From Prevotellaceae bacterium KH2P17 (GTDB taxonomy: Bacteria > Bacteroidota > Bacteroidia > Bacteroidales > Bacteroidaceae), in the NCBI GenBank assembly GCA_900199655.1, contig FZRE01000016.1, positions 1 to 64,000 on the forward strand: a DNA stretch of 64,000 nucleotides, read 5' to 3'. This document shows positions 47,072 to 56,418 of this stretch, piece by piece (the first letter of the stretch is position 1; each line of letters opens with the position of its first letter). The notes beneath the pieces were generated by a model. The model was not told the origin of the DNA. It did not search any database and worked only from the letters and a program-made list of their open reading frames with translations. A program made the translations under genes and the position numbers.

Positions 47072-48715
47072 ATGAAAAAAAGTCTTTTGCAGAAAGAGAG
47101 AGCTGCTTACCAGCCTAAGCTGCCAAAAGGTCTTCGGGGTGCTGTCAAGGTACAGGAAGGCGAAGCTACGCAGAGTGTAGGCGACCAGGAAGAAATCAAG
47201 AAATTGTTCCCCAATACCTATGGCATGCCATTGGTAGAGTTTGTTCCCGGCGAGGTTGAGAACACCCAGAAGCTGAATGTGGGCGTAATTCTCTCCGGCG
47301 GTCAGGCTCCTGGCGGCCACAATGTAATTTGCGGTATCTTTGATGCTGTTAAGAAACTAAATCCCGAAAACAAGCTCTATGGCTTCCTGATGGGACCCGG
47401 CGGACTTGTTGACCACAATTACATAGAGCTGACTGCCGACATTATTGACGAGTACCGCAATACAGGCGGCTTCGACATGATTGGCTCCGGCCGTACCAAG
47501 TTGGAGAAGGTAGAGCAGTTTGAGAAAGGTCTCGAAGTTATCCGCGAGCTTGATATCAAGGCCATCGTTATCATTGGAGGCGACGACTCCAACACAAACG
47601 CCTGCGTTCTGGCAGAATATTATGCTGCAAAGAACTACGGTGTACAGGTAATTGGGGCTCCGAAGACCATTGACGGCGACCTGAAGAACAGCCAGATTGA
47701 GACCTCTTTCGGTTTCGATACCGCTACAAAGACTTACAGCGAGGTTATCGGCAACATTGAGCGCGATGCCAACTCTGCCCGCAAGTATTGGCACTTCATC
47801 AAGCTGATGGGTCGCTCGGCTTCTCACATCGCCTTGGAATGCGCACTCCAGACGCAGCCCAACATCTGCCTGATTTCCGAGGAAATAGAGCAGAAGGACA
47901 TGACTCTGAACGAAATAGTGGAGCAGATTGCCACCGCAGTGGCCAATCGCGCTGCCGCCGGAAACAACTTCGGCGTTGTCCTCATACCCGAGGGACTGAT
48001 AGAGTTCATTCCTTCTATCGGTCGTCTGATAGACGAACTCAACGACCTGATGGCCGCTCACGGCGACGATTACAAAGACTTGGACAAGGATGCCCAGCGC
48101 GCCTACATTCTGGCTCACTTGAGCAAAAAGAACGCCGAGACGTTTGCAACACTGCCGGAGGGCGTTGCCCGTCAGCTTTCTCTTGACCGCGATCCTCATG
48201 GAAACGTACAGGTTTCGCTCATTGAGACCGAGAAACTGATTTCGGACATGGTTGAGGCCAAGCTGGCCGACTGGAAGAAAGTAGGCAAGTTTACCGGCTC
48301 GTTTGCCCCCTTGCACCACTTCTTCGGTTACGAAGGCCGTTGCGCCATGCCTTCCAACTTCGATGCAGACTATTGCTACACCCTCGGCGTGAGCGCCGTT
48401 GAACTCATTGCCAACGGCAAGACCGGCTACATGGCTATTGTGAAGAACCTGAGTGCCTCTACCGATGAGTGGAAAGCAGGAGGCGTGCCAATTACCATGA
48501 TGATGAACATGGAGCGACGCAACGGCGAGATGAAGCCCGTTATCCGCAAGGCGCTGGTAGAACTTGACGGCAAACCGTTCAAGAAGTTCGCCGAGAAACG
48601 CGACCTTTGGGCTAAGGAGACCTGCTACGTGTACCCGGGCCCGATACAGTACTGGGGACCGGCCTCTGTCTGCGACCGTACCACCCGCACGTTGGCACTG
48701 GAACTTGAAAAGTAA
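47072..48715 (+). CDS. pfp: Pyrophosphate-dependent 6-phosphofructokinase
   Basis: Phosphorylates fructose 6-phosphate with PPi, a reversible glycolytic step. The 547-residue product is the long PFP form. Motifs: [13 protein letters not shown] (~75), [10 protein letters not shown] (~175), [10 protein letters not shown] (~203; the PKTID Lys is the PPi-type signature, whereas ATP enzymes have GTIDND) and [14 protein letters not shown] (~250). ATG 47072 follows an A/T-rich leader with GGTAAA. A strong terminator follows 20 bp after the stop. Confidence 0.95.
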   Translation: MKKSLLQKERAAYQPKLPKGLRGAVKVQEGEATQSVGDQEEIKKLFPNTYGMPLVEFVPGEVENTQKLNVGVILSGGQAPGGHNVICGIFDAVKKLNPENKLYGFLMGPGGLVDHNYIELTADIIDEYRNTGGFDMIGSGRTKLEKVEQFEKGLEVIRELDIKAIVIIGGDDSNTNACVLAEYYAAKNYGVQVIGAPKTIDGDLKNSQIETSFGFDTATKTYSEVIGNIERDANSARKYWHFIKLMGRSASHIALECALQTQPNICLISEEIEQKDMTLNEIVEQIATAVANRAAAGNNFGVVLIPEGLIEFIPSIGRLIDELNDLMAAHGDDYKDLDKDAQRAYILAHLSKKNAETFATLPEGVARQLSLDRDPHGNVQVSLIETEKLISDMVEAKLADWKKVGKFTGSFAPLHHFFGYEGRCAMPSNFDADYCYTLGVSAVELIANGKTGYMAIVKNLSASTDEWKAGGVPITMMMNMERRNGEMKPVIRKALVELDGKPFKKFAEKRDLWAKETCYVYPGPIQYWGPASVCDRTTRTLALELEK

Positions 48716-48736
48716 TTTGTAACCTACATTGATAAA

Positions 48737-48772
48737 CCGCAGAGAGCACCCCGGGTGTCTCTCTGCGGCTTC
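48737..48772 (+). terminator. Terminator of pfp
   Basis: CCGCAGAGAG at 48737-48746 pairs with CTCTCTGCGG at 48759-48768; the inner CACC/GGTG bases can extend the stem; CTTCTTG follows. It overlaps the in-frame TTG at 48755 that would otherwise extend the next gene. Confidence 0.85.
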
Positions 48773-48778
48773 TTGATT

Positions 48779-49663
48779 ATGATGAACCGACGAACCTCTC
48801 ATCGCAGAACCACCACTTCCGCTTCCGGAAAGGGGAGGGGCAGGCGTACGCGCCATTCTCACTCGTCGTTTCTCAACCTCTCCTTCCTTAACCGTTACCC
48901 GCGCTGGGCATGGTGGATAGGCGGCATCGGTGTAGTCATATTCTACATTTGGGCCTTTTACCACTTCTTCGTAGGCCCCACCGGCTTTCGCTGGCGCGCG
49001 CTTTATGGCGATGCCAACTACCCCGAGGGATATGAAATCCACGGTATTGACATTTCCCACTATCAAGGCACCATTGATTGGGATGAGCTGAAATATGCTG
49101 AAATAGAAGGTTATCCGCTCCGCTTTGTTTTCATCAAGTCTACCGAAGGTTCTACATCGCTTGATGAAAACTTTAACGATAACTTCTATCAGGCACGTGA
49201 CCACGGCTTTATACGTGGTGTTTATCATTTCTGGAGCAATCAGTCAACCCCGCGCGAGCAGGCATATTATTTCCTTAAACAGGTGCATCTGGAGAATGGT
49301 GACCTGCCTCCCGTGCTCGATATTGAGCATAAACCTCAAGACAAGTCGGTTGAAGATTTCCAGCGTGATGTGCTCACTTGGCTCCATATTGTAGAAGACA
49401 AGTACCACGTAAAGCCCATTATCTACACCTATTATAGTTTTAAGGAGCGCTATCTCAGTGCCCCCGTCTTCGACGACTATCCTTATTGGATAGCCCACTA
49501 TTATGTGCCTAAGGTGGAGTATAAGGGTCCTTGGAAGTTCTGGCAGCATACTGACGCCGGACGGTTGCCCGGTATCAAAGGGTACGTTGACTTCAATATC
49601 TACAACGGTTCTTACTACGACTTGCTGAAACTCACGATAGGGAGGCAGAAAGAAGATTGGTAA
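48779..49663 (+). CDS. Glycoside hydrolase family 25 lysozyme, membrane-anchored
   Basis: From ATG 48779 (or 48782) it has 294 residues. A very basic N-terminus (NRRTSHRRTTTSASGKGRGRR) precedes one membrane helix (WAWWIGGIGVVIFYIWAFYHFF, ~45-66), then the GH25 domain (~85-285). Catalytic-type motifs are GIDISHYQG, FVFIKSTEGST, GVYHFWS and PPVLDIEHK (the DxE pair). It cleaves the glycan backbone of peptidoglycan. The N-terminal anchor keeps the enzyme periplasmic. The upstream TTG start is rejected because it lies inside the pfp terminator hairpin. Confidence 0.9.
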   Translation: MMNRRTSHRRTTTSASGKGRGRRTRHSHSSFLNLSFLNRYPRWAWWIGGIGVVIFYIWAFYHFFVGPTGFRWRALYGDANYPEGYEIHGIDISHYQGTIDWDELKYAEIEGYPLRFVFIKSTEGSTSLDENFNDNFYQARDHGFIRGVYHFWSNQSTPREQAYYFLKQVHLENGDLPPVLDIEHKPQDKSVEDFQRDVLTWLHIVEDKYHVKPIIYTYYSFKERYLSAPVFDDYPYWIAHYYVPKVEYKGPWKFWQHTDAGRLPGIKGYVDFNIYNGSYYDLLKLTIGRQKEDW

Positions 49664-49933
49664 ATGCGCCCGCAGCACCTTGTTGTCGGGACTGCTTCGC
49701 CCGTTTTGCGCCGGTTCATGGGTGTACGTTGATGGTCTTGCTGCCCGCTTCTGCTCGTTAGTTGGCTTCGGAATATATCCTTATTTTTTAACTTTTAAAA
49801 CGCACGCCGATTGGTCCGGGCATGCCGGCAGTCTAAAATATGTCCATATTCTGATTGCTTCTAATTTGTTGAAAATCAGAAGTTTATACATTCATTTTGC
49901 TTCTCCGTCTTCCTAAATCTATGCTTTAATGGC

Positions 49934-50030
49934 CTGCAAGCTATCTTTCAAGCCTCTTGAAGCTATGCTCCGGCATGCTTGAAAGCATGCTATGGGAGCC
50001 TTGAAGGTATGCTTTGAAGACGCTGAAGGG
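49934..50030 (+). repeat. Family B array: four degenerate 22-bp repeats
   Basis: Units start at 49934, 49956, 49978 and 50000, with a decayed fifth at 50022. The last three full units begin CTTGAA and contain TATGCT, GCATGCT or similar half-dyads. It lies in the 571-bp convergent gap between the GH25 gene and prmA. The rest of that gap has no gene I can support; it holds one short dyad, AAAGTTG/CAACTTT, at 50132-50147. Confidence 0.8.
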
Positions 50031-50234
50031 CAAAAGGAGAGTGCCCGATAGCGGAAAAATGAAATCAGAAAGAGGTGAAACAACCAAAATACCTGCATTC
50101 TTTTTCTGGCTGACTGATAGGTAACGACTGGAAAGTTGACCAACTTTTCTGACAAATTAAGATTCCATCAGCTGGCCTGGCTGCAGTTGCAAACCGACGT
50201 CGCCACATGGCAATCGCTCCGTCAGAACAACAGG

Positions 50235-51095
50235 TTAAGCCAACTGCAGCATGAGGCAGGCCCACTCGCCATCGGTTTTTCTGCCCACTTCTTTCAGCTT
50301 CAGCTCTGTTGCCTTGGCCAGCAGCATGGGAATGTCGGCTTCATAGAACCCGCTCATGACGAGCAGCGCGCCCGAAGCCATGATGTCCTTGAAAGTTTCG
50401 AGGTCGTGAAGCAGAATGTTGCGGTTGATGTTGGCCAGCACCACATCGAACACACCGCTTACATGGGAGAGTACAAGCGCATCGCCGTGCAGCACCTCCA
50501 TGTTCTCTACATGGTTTATTTGGCAGTTGTGCTCCGTGTTTTCTACGCTCCATTCGTCGATGTCGTAGCCTACAACGCCTTTGGCTCCCATCTTTGAGGC
50601 GGCAATACCCAGAATGCCGGTACCGCATCCGCAGTCGAGCACTCGCCTGCCATCCAAATCAAGAGAGAGCAAGGCAGAGACAATCATCCGCGTGGTTTGA
50701 TGCGTTCCGGTACCGAAGGCTTGGCAGGCATCGATAAAGATGGGTGTCATGTTGTCAGTATCGGGGATGGGGCGTTTGGCGTCGCAGATAATGATGCGGC
50801 GGTCAACGATGACAGGGTCGAAGCCCGATGCCTCCCACGAAGCATTCCAGTTCTTGTCCTCTGCAGGGCAGATGGTGTAGGTAATGTGCACATCGGGCAT
50901 GGGAAAGTCGGCGATGCCTCCATCCAGCGTTTGCTTGTCCAATGCGTCGGTCTGAACATATCCCCTGATACCTTCGGGCGTATCTTCAAACGATTCGAAA
51001 CCTGCTTCGCCCGCCAAGTCGGCAACCAGGTCTCTGGCTGTTTGCATCAACTCTGCTGCACATGCAATATTGAAGTCTGCTACCAAGTATTTCAT
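50235..51095 (-). CDS. prmA: Ribosomal protein L11 methyltransferase
   Basis: Methylates L11 amino groups with SAM. From ATG 51093-51095 (MKYLVADFNIACAAELMQ) it is 286 residues, the usual length. A substrate-recognition domain (residues 1-~90) precedes the Rossmann methyltransferase domain. Motifs: IIDACQAFGTGTHQTTRM, VLDCGCGTGILGIAASKMGA (SAM motif I), GYDIDEWSVENT and VLANINRNILL. The in-frame extension to 51161 is rejected because a -7 box lies inside it at 51129-51136. Confidence 0.93.
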   Translation of the reverse strand: MKYLVADFNIACAAELMQTARDLVADLAGEAGFESFEDTPEGIRGYVQTDALDKQTLDGGIADFPMPDVHITYTICPAEDKNWNASWEASGFDPVIVDRRIIICDAKRPIPDTDNMTPIFIDACQAFGTGTHQTTRMIVSALLSLDLDGRRVLDCGCGTGILGIAASKMGAKGVVGYDIDEWSVENTEHNCQINHVENMEVLHGDALVLSHVSGVFDVVLANINRNILLHDLETFKDIMASGALLVMSGFYEADIPMLLAKATELKLKEVGRKTDGEWACLMLQLA

Positions 51096-51128
51096 ATCCC
51101 CAATCCGTTCTAAGTTTAAATTCTCTTG

Positions 51129-51136
51129 CAAATTTA
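51129..51136 (-). promoter_or_regulatory. -7 promoter box for prmA
   Basis: Reads TAAATTTG on the minus strand, 34 bp before the chosen ATG. Confidence 0.5.
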
Positions 51137-51201
51137 TAAAATTTAGGGAAAAACCTATCACGGATTAGGGAAATTCCTTAAATTTGCAATAAAATAGGTA
51201 C

Positions 51202-51240
51202 TATTTTTGCATTAGGATAAGTAGGAAAATAAAAAAAGGA
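51202..51240 (+). promoter_or_regulatory. -7 box and Shine-Dalgarno for the Gly/Tyr/Trp-rich gene
   Basis: TATTTTTG at 51202-51209 and AAGGAG at 51235-51240, 7 bp before the ATG. A clear Shine-Dalgarno is uncommon in this phylum and suggests strong translation. Confidence 0.5.
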
Positions 51241-51247
51241 GTAAATA

Positions 51248-52213
51248 ATGAAAAAAATCTTTCTTCTCGCAGTCCTTGTTGGAGTGACGCCATTGTCATT
51301 GATGGCTCAGGACGACGACCTCTACTTCACACCGAAGAAGGCGGCTGAGATGAACTCCAACGCAGATAAAGTTTCAGAGAAGCCTGCATACTATGCGGGC
51401 AGTAACCGGGATGTGGATGAATACAACCGCCGCGGTAAGTTCTGGAGCCATTACCAGAAGATTGGTACGGACAAGGACGGCAATGACATCATCCAGTTCC
51501 AGAAGGGTAACGGTGTTTATCCGGACTCTACGTACATTGACACCACCTTTGTGGGCAAGTATTATGACACAATGGTTGATGACGATTATCGGTACTCGAG
51601 CCGGATGAGCCGCTGGGATGGCTTCTACGATCCCTGGTTCTACAGCTACCGTTGGGGCTTCGGTCCTTACTGGCGCGGCTGGTACGACCCTTGGTATTAT
51701 GGTTATGGTGGCTGGTATGACGGCTGGTACGGCGGTTATGCAGGCTGGTATAATCCGTGGTACTATGGTTATGGCGGCTGGTACGACCCTTGGTATTATG
51801 GTTACGGATGGGGACCTTACTACGGATGGTATGGATATCCGTGGGGTGGTTATGTAAGCTACAGTCGCCCTGCTGGCCGCACGTACAACTCCTGGAGTGG
51901 TTACGGCAGCAACAACGCGGCCTATCGCACGGGAACTTTCGGCGGACGCAGTACCAACAACGGCCGCAGATACGGTGCCAACAGCAGAGCCTATTCGCGT
52001 GCTTCGGGTTCTAACCGCTCGGTTTTCGGAGGCCGGTCAACCTCAACGCCGTCAAACCGCAGCTATACACCGTCGCGTTCCAGCGGCAGTTTCGGCGGTG
52101 GCTCTTCATCAAGTGGAGGCAGCTTCGGTGGCAGCAGCCGTTCTTCGGGCGGTGGCTCCTTTGGAGGCGGACATGTGAGTGGCGGTGGCCATTTCGGTGG
52201 CGGCAGGCGCTAA
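51248..52213 (+). CDS. Secreted Gly/Tyr/Trp-repeat protein with Ser/Gly-rich tail
   Basis: 321 residues. A signal peptide (MKKIFLLAVLVGVTPLSLMAQ) is followed by a ~110-residue ordinary region with YFTPKKAAEMNSNADK. Residues ~127-205 are built from Tyr, Trp and Gly repeats (units like GWYDPWYYGYGGWYDGWY). The tail from ~210 to the end is Ser/Gly/Arg/Asn-rich with FGG repeats (GSFGGGSSSSGGSFGG). The DNA under the aromatic block is itself a degenerate tandem repeat. The function is unknown; such composition occurs in surface or adhesive low-complexity proteins. It may be co-transcribed with the outer-membrane gene 85 bp downstream. Confidence 0.85.
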   Translation: MKKIFLLAVLVGVTPLSLMAQDDDLYFTPKKAAEMNSNADKVSEKPAYYAGSNRDVDEYNRRGKFWSHYQKIGTDKDGNDIIQFQKGNGVYPDSTYIDTTFVGKYYDTMVDDDYRYSSRMSRWDGFYDPWFYSYRWGFGPYWRGWYDPWYYGYGGWYDGWYGGYAGWYNPWYYGYGGWYDPWYYGYGWGPYYGWYGYPWGGYVSYSRPAGRTYNSWSGYGSNNAAYRTGTFGGRSTNNGRRYGANSRAYSRASGSNRSVFGGRSTSTPSNRSYTPSRSSGSFGGGSSSSGGSFGGSSRSSGGGSFGGGHVSGGGHFGGGRR

Positions 52214-52298
52214 GGACAACAAATCTGTTAGTATATAAGATTATATATAATAAGGAGTAAGGGCAGTAATTGTCTGCTCTTCTTTAACTCAAAAGATT

Positions 52299-53852
52299 AT
52301 GAAGACAAAATATATTATAGCAGCAGCGCTGGCCATACTGGTTATGCCGGCCACTGCGCAGGAAACTTACGAGAATGCCAAACTTGCCAATACTGATTTG
52401 AACGGTACCGCCCGCTACGTTGGTATGGGAGGTGCAATGGATGCCTTGGGTGCTGACCTCTCAACCATAAGCAGCAACCCGGCCGGTATCGGACTCTTCA
52501 GAAGGCCAACGGCAAACATTTCCTTTGGACTGGTGTCGCAGCAGGATGGCAAAGATTTCGCTAATGGCAACAAAACGAATGCCAGCTTCGACCAGGTGGG
52601 CTTCGTCTATGCCATGAAGAGCGGCAGAAACTCGTTCTTGAATTTTGGTTTCAACTATCACAAGAGCAAGAACTTTGATTATATTCTCTCCGCTGCGCAT
52701 GATTTGAAGGATGCGTCACAGAATAAGCTCACCTATATCAAAGGCGATGCCGGTTATCTTTTCGACGACAAAGGGCAGGATTATATCACCAGTACACGGC
52801 TGGATGAACTGCTGGCAAACAAGCTGATGGACTTGGGTGATGACCAGTCGGCCGACTACAGATACGAAAACTCAACCGGCTACATGTTCGACAGGGCACA
52901 TACAGGCTACATCGGGCGCTATGATTTCAATGTAAGCGGAAATCTGAACGACCGGGTTTACCTGGGTTTGACAATGGGAATGAGCGATGTGCACTATAAA
53001 GGATACAGCGAATACATCGAGACTTTGGAACCCAACAATGGCTTTAACCGGACTGAGGTGAACGTGGCAGACGACCGTCGCATTACCGGTACGGGCTTTG
53101 ATATTACTGCCGGAGTTATCGTAAGACCAATAGAAGAGTCGCCGTTCCGCATCGGTTTGTCGGTCAAGACGCCAACCTGGTACGATTTGTCTACAAGTAA
53201 CCAGGTTTCCTTGGGTTCTGACTACGTGCGTTCCGACTATGACTTCAAGGTCTATACGCCCTGGAAGTTCGGACTGAGTTTAGGCCATACGATTGGCAAT
53301 GTTCTGGCTCTGGGTGCTGTGTATGAGTATGAAGACTTTGGAAGCATTGACAGCAGGATCAATACCGGTGCAAGTTACGATTACTGGTACGATGATTACT
53401 ACAACACCAGCGAGAGTGACAATGACATGAACGATCACGCCGGAGAGACGCTGAAAGGTGTTTCGACCTTGAAGCTGGGCTTAGAATACAAACTAACACC
53501 TGCCTTGGCATTACGTGCGGGCTACAACTATCAGAGCGCAATCTATAGTGAGAATGGTGTCAAAGGTGTACTGGCCAATGGTAACTTGGTTGAATCTCCA
53601 GGCATTTATTACTCATCCACAACCGATTACACAAACTGGAAAGGCACTAATCGCTTTACTTTGGGTATAGGTTACGCGGTGAAGAACTTCAATGTAGACC
53701 TGGCCTATCAGTACAGCACAACCGATGGAGAGTTTTATCCTTTCATGAGTTATACTGATAATCAAGCCCCTGATATGAACAATATAGCTGATGCAGTGAG
53801 CGTAAGCAATAAACGCCATCAGGTATTGCTCACTTTGGGCTACCGTTTCTAA
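52299..53852 (+). CDS. Outer-membrane transport protein (OmpP1/FadL or hemin-receptor-like)
   Basis: 517 residues with a signal peptide (MKTKYIIAAALAILVMPATAQ). The mature start, NTDLNGTARYVGMGGAMDALGADLSTISSNPAGIGLF, is the hallmark of the FadL/OmpP1-type barrels of Bacteroidota, followed by many beta strands ending VLLTLGYRF. In other bacteria FadL passes hydrophobic molecules through the outer membrane; the ligand here is unknown. It follows the Gly/Tyr/Trp gene with no visible terminator between them. Confidence 0.8.
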   Translation: MKTKYIIAAALAILVMPATAQETYENAKLANTDLNGTARYVGMGGAMDALGADLSTISSNPAGIGLFRRPTANISFGLVSQQDGKDFANGNKTNASFDQVGFVYAMKSGRNSFLNFGFNYHKSKNFDYILSAAHDLKDASQNKLTYIKGDAGYLFDDKGQDYITSTRLDELLANKLMDLGDDQSADYRYENSTGYMFDRAHTGYIGRYDFNVSGNLNDRVYLGLTMGMSDVHYKGYSEYIETLEPNNGFNRTEVNVADDRRITGTGFDITAGVIVRPIEESPFRIGLSVKTPTWYDLSTSNQVSLGSDYVRSDYDFKVYTPWKFGLSLGHTIGNVLALGAVYEYEDFGSIDSRINTGASYDYWYDDYYNTSESDNDMNDHAGETLKGVSTLKLGLEYKLTPALALRAGYNYQSAIYSENGVKGVLANGNLVESPGIYYSSTTDYTNWKGTNRFTLGIGYAVKNFNVDLAYQYSTTDGEFYPFMSYTDNQAPDMNNIADAVSVSNKRHQVLLTLGYRF

Positions 53853-53885
53853 ATATGTATTGTGACGGACGAACGCATCAGTTGC

Positions 53886-54028
53886 TATATTTGTTGTTGT
53901 AAACAACAGCTGGTTTTATGCAAACTTGATACATACAATAACACAAAATAAGATTAGTTTTTTTAGTGGTTAATTTAGTTTTAGTAAGTATTTGAGTGAG
54001 ACCTGTCGAGAGACAAGTCTCACTTTTG
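53886..54028 (+). ncRNA. Candidate small RNA or 3' unit ending in a strong terminator
   Basis: TATATTTG at 53886-53893 is an orphan -7 box; TTG at 53860-53862 lies 23 bp upstream. The transcript would end at the terminator stem GTGAGACCTGTC (53996-54007) and GACAAGTCTCAC (54012-54023), GAGA loop, then TTTTG. The same hairpin could simply terminate the outer-membrane gene that stops 143 bp before. There is no ORF inside. Confidence 0.3.
53996..54028 (+). terminator. Terminator downstream of the FadL-like gene
   Basis: An 11-of-12 pair stem with a GAGA tetraloop and T-run, between convergent genes. Confidence 0.85.
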
Positions 54029-54091
54029 TATTTCCGCATTGCCAAGTTTTTACCATTCAGCGTATCTGCAGATACCAAATCTTACTTTGTC

Positions 54092-54997
54092 TTATAACAA
54101 CAGGCCAATGCTTACCAACACTCCATAGACGAACATGTTGCGGGCTGTCTTGCCCAACACGGCGTTGAGTTGCTTGCCTTGGCTGATTTTAACCATTTCG
54201 CGCCATGTATAAACATGAATAATCAGATACAGGAAAGGGAGAAAGAAGGCCAGGATATTACCATAAAACAAGTGAACCAAGCCAAGCATACAGGCTGTTA
54301 TGCCAACAAACAGATAAGCTAACTCCGCATTCCGTTTGCCAACTCGTACCACAAAAGTCATCTTTCCAGCTTTGCGGTCGTTGTCTATATCACGGTAGTT
54401 GTTAACCAGCAAGAGCGCATCTATTACAAATCCGCAAGCCAGACTTGCCAACAAAACTTGCCAGGTTATGGCCTGCGAGCCTACTGGCATTGCCAAAAAA
54501 TAAGTCATGGAAACCGGAATAATGCCGAAGAAAAGCAAGACCAGCAAGTCACCTAATCCCATATAGCTTAATGATGTGGTGTAGAGAAAGCAGAACGTCA
54601 CGCACAGCAATCCGATTAAAATCATTTCGCTGCCGCCATACCACACCAGAGGCAGCCCCACGACGCATGCCAAAATGGTTGTAAGAACAAGCCCCTTCTT
54701 CATGGCTCCGATGGTTATCCAGCCTTGAGCGCAAGCACGCTTCGGGCCAAGGCGTGTCTCATCGTCGTTTCCATGTATGAAATCGAAATAGTCGTTCACG
54801 AAGTTTGCGTCTATCTGCATGATGAACGCGAAAAGGAAACACAGCACTACAGGAAGCACCCTGATAGCACCACCGGCATTATTCAGCGCAAGTGCCGTGC
54901 CCACTAATACCGGTACGGCTGCTCCAGTCAGCGTTTTAGGCCGTGCAGCAAGTACCCACGCCTTAAAGGAATTAATCCTAACATTATCTTCATTCAT
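54092..54997 (-). CDS. menA: 1,4-dihydroxy-2-naphthoate polyprenyltransferase
   Basis: Attaches the prenyl tail in menaquinone synthesis. From ATG 54995-54997 (MNEDNVRINSFKAWVLAARPKTLTGAAVP) it has 301 residues and about nine membrane helices of the UbiA fold. The two Asp-rich motifs are NFVNDYFDFIHGNDDE (~60-75) and NNYRDIDNDRKAGK (~185-198), which bind prenyl-PP through Mg2+. Nine in-frame codons upstream are excluded by a -7 box at 55022-55029. No other men genes are nearby. Confidence 0.92.
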   Translation of the reverse strand: MNEDNVRINSFKAWVLAARPKTLTGAAVPVLVGTALALNNAGGAIRVLPVVLCFLFAFIMQIDANFVNDYFDFIHGNDDETRLGPKRACAQGWITIGAMKKGLVLTTILACVVGLPLVWYGGSEMILIGLLCVTFCFLYTTSLSYMGLGDLLVLLFFGIIPVSMTYFLAMPVGSQAITWQVLLASLACGFVIDALLLVNNYRDIDNDRKAGKMTFVVRVGKRNAELAYLFVGITACMLGLVHLFYGNILAFFLPFLYLIIHVYTWREMVKISQGKQLNAVLGKTARNMFVYGVLVSIGLLL

Positions 54998-55021
54998 CTT
55001 AATAGCCCTTAAAATCATTTG

Positions 55022-55049
55022 CAAAATTAAACAGAAATAATTATATTTG
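55022..55049. promoter_or_regulatory. Divergent promoter boxes for menA and the HD gene
   Basis: Minus strand TAATTTTG at 55022-55029 faces menA; plus strand TATATTTG at 55042-55049 faces the HD gene. They are 12 bp apart. Confidence 0.55.
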
Positions 55050-55072
55050 CAAAAATAAATGAATTCTTTCGC

Positions 55073-55714
55073 ATGATAGATACAAACGTTAGTCTCGACT
55101 TGATGTCATTTGTCGAGACGAATATCCTGCCCCGTTATACCGCATTTGGGCGTTCCCACGGCCTTAACCACGTTCAGCGAGTGATTGCCAATTCGCTGGT
55201 TCTGGCCAAACAGATGGGTGCCGACATCAACATGGCTTACGTTATAGCGGCTTACCACGATCTGGGTATGAGCGGCCCAAGGGCCATCCACCATCTTACC
55301 AGCGGCAAGATACTGGCAGCCGACATGAGATTAAGAAAGTGGTTTACGCCCGACCAAATCATATTGATGAAAGAGGCGGTAGAAGATCACAGGGCTTCTG
55401 CCAGTCATGTGCCCCGCAGTATCTATGGTAAAATTGTTGCCGAGGCTGACAGAGACTTGGATGCAGAAGTCGTTTTCTCGCGTGCAGTGGAATTCGGAGT
55501 AGAGAACTACCCTGACAAAGATAAGGAAGAGCAGTGGCTCAGGTTCCAGCATCACATGCAGGAGAAGTATTCCAACAATGGCTATATCAAACTGTGGATT
55601 CCCAATTCACCGAACGAAAAGAAGCTCAAGGCCGTGCGCGACATTATCGAAAATCCCACTCTGCTCCGAGAACAGTTTGAGAAATACTATGCGCAAGTAG
55701 GCCGCAACAAATAG
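55073..55714 (+). CDS. HD-domain metal-dependent phosphohydrolase
   Basis: 213 residues, cytoplasmic. HD motif: HGLNHVQRV (first His), AAYHDLGM (His-Asp pair), and a distal Asp in EADRDLD. The family hydrolyses nucleotides or phosphoesters; the substrate is unknown. It ends 14 bp before the convergent TRIC gene stop, with no visible terminator between. Confidence 0.85.
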   Translation: MIDTNVSLDLMSFVETNILPRYTAFGRSHGLNHVQRVIANSLVLAKQMGADINMAYVIAAYHDLGMSGPRAIHHLTSGKILAADMRLRKWFTPDQIILMKEAVEDHRASASHVPRSIYGKIVAEADRDLDAEVVFSRAVEFGVENYPDKDKEEQWLRFQHHMQEKYSNNGYIKLWIPNSPNEKKLKAVRDIIENPTLLREQFEKYYAQVGRNK

Positions 55715-55728
55715 CCCGGCCTGCAACT

Positions 55729-56379
55729 TTACCCGTTATCTTCCGTTTTGAGCAATGGCAATGATATGTGGTAGCGTACTGCTGTAAAGCGAATGATGCA
55801 GATAAGCAGAAAAGTAGCGATGGCCGTGATGCCCACATTCGCATGCAACGAGATGAGGAGCCAGTAGAGTAGTCCTCCTGCAATGCTCGCCATTGCGTAA
55901 ATTTCCTTTTGGAAGATAACCGGTTCCTTGTTTAACAGCACGTCACGGATAACTCCACCGGCAGCACCGGTAATACATCCCATGATGATAGCAACCCAAA
56001 ACGGGTGTCCGCAGGCCAAAGTCTTCTGAATTCCGGCTATGGTAAACAGTGCCAAGCCTAATGTGTCGAACACAAACCAAGCGTTGTTCAATGGACGAAG
56101 ATACTTGGCAAAGGCCACCACAAACACCTGTGCCAGTGCGGTACAAATAAGATAAACGGGGGTTGTCATCCAGAAAGGTGTTACTCCCAGCATTACGTCT
56201 CGTACCGTACCGCCGCCAATGGCAACGGCAATGCCACACACAAAGCCCCCGAACCAGTCGAAGTGCTTGGCCGCGGCATGCCGAATACCGGAAATGGCAA
56301 AGGCGAAAGTTCCTACAAATTCTATGATTTGCTGAACCGAACGGGCAAACTCCGGATCCGAATAAAACAAGATATCCAC
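55729..56379 (-). CDS. TRIC-family cation channel (UPF0126/YadS type)
   Basis: 216 residues with about seven hydrophobic helices arranged as two repeats. Signature: EFVGTFAFAISGIRHAAAKHFDWFGG, GGGTVRDVMLG and GAAGGVIRDVLLNKEP. Prokaryotic TRIC proteins are homotrimeric cation (K+) channels. The start is GTG at 56377-56379; no in-frame ATG is close upstream. It lies 39 bp after the dehydrogenase gene and may share its transcript. Confidence 0.88.
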   Translation of the reverse strand: MDILFYSDPEFARSVQQIIEFVGTFAFAISGIRHAAAKHFDWFGGFVCGIAVAIGGGTVRDVMLGVTPFWMTTPVYLICTALAQVFVVAFAKYLRPLNNAWFVFDTLGLALFTIAGIQKTLACGHPFWVAIIMGCITGAAGGVIRDVLLNKEPVIFQKEIYAMASIAGGLLYWLLISLHANVGITAIATFLLICIIRFTAVRYHISLPLLKTEDNG

Positions 56380-56418
56380 TATCAGCAGAGGTTGTATAAC
56401 ATGATTATTCGCTGTTTG

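Noticed and set aside
48755..48778. TTG start for the GH25 lysozyme
   Set aside because: It lies inside the pfp terminator hairpin.
47357..49228. 623-residue minus-strand ORF
   Set aside because: It lies antisense to pfp and the GH25 gene, both with clear families; its sequence has no recognisable domain and arises from codon bias.
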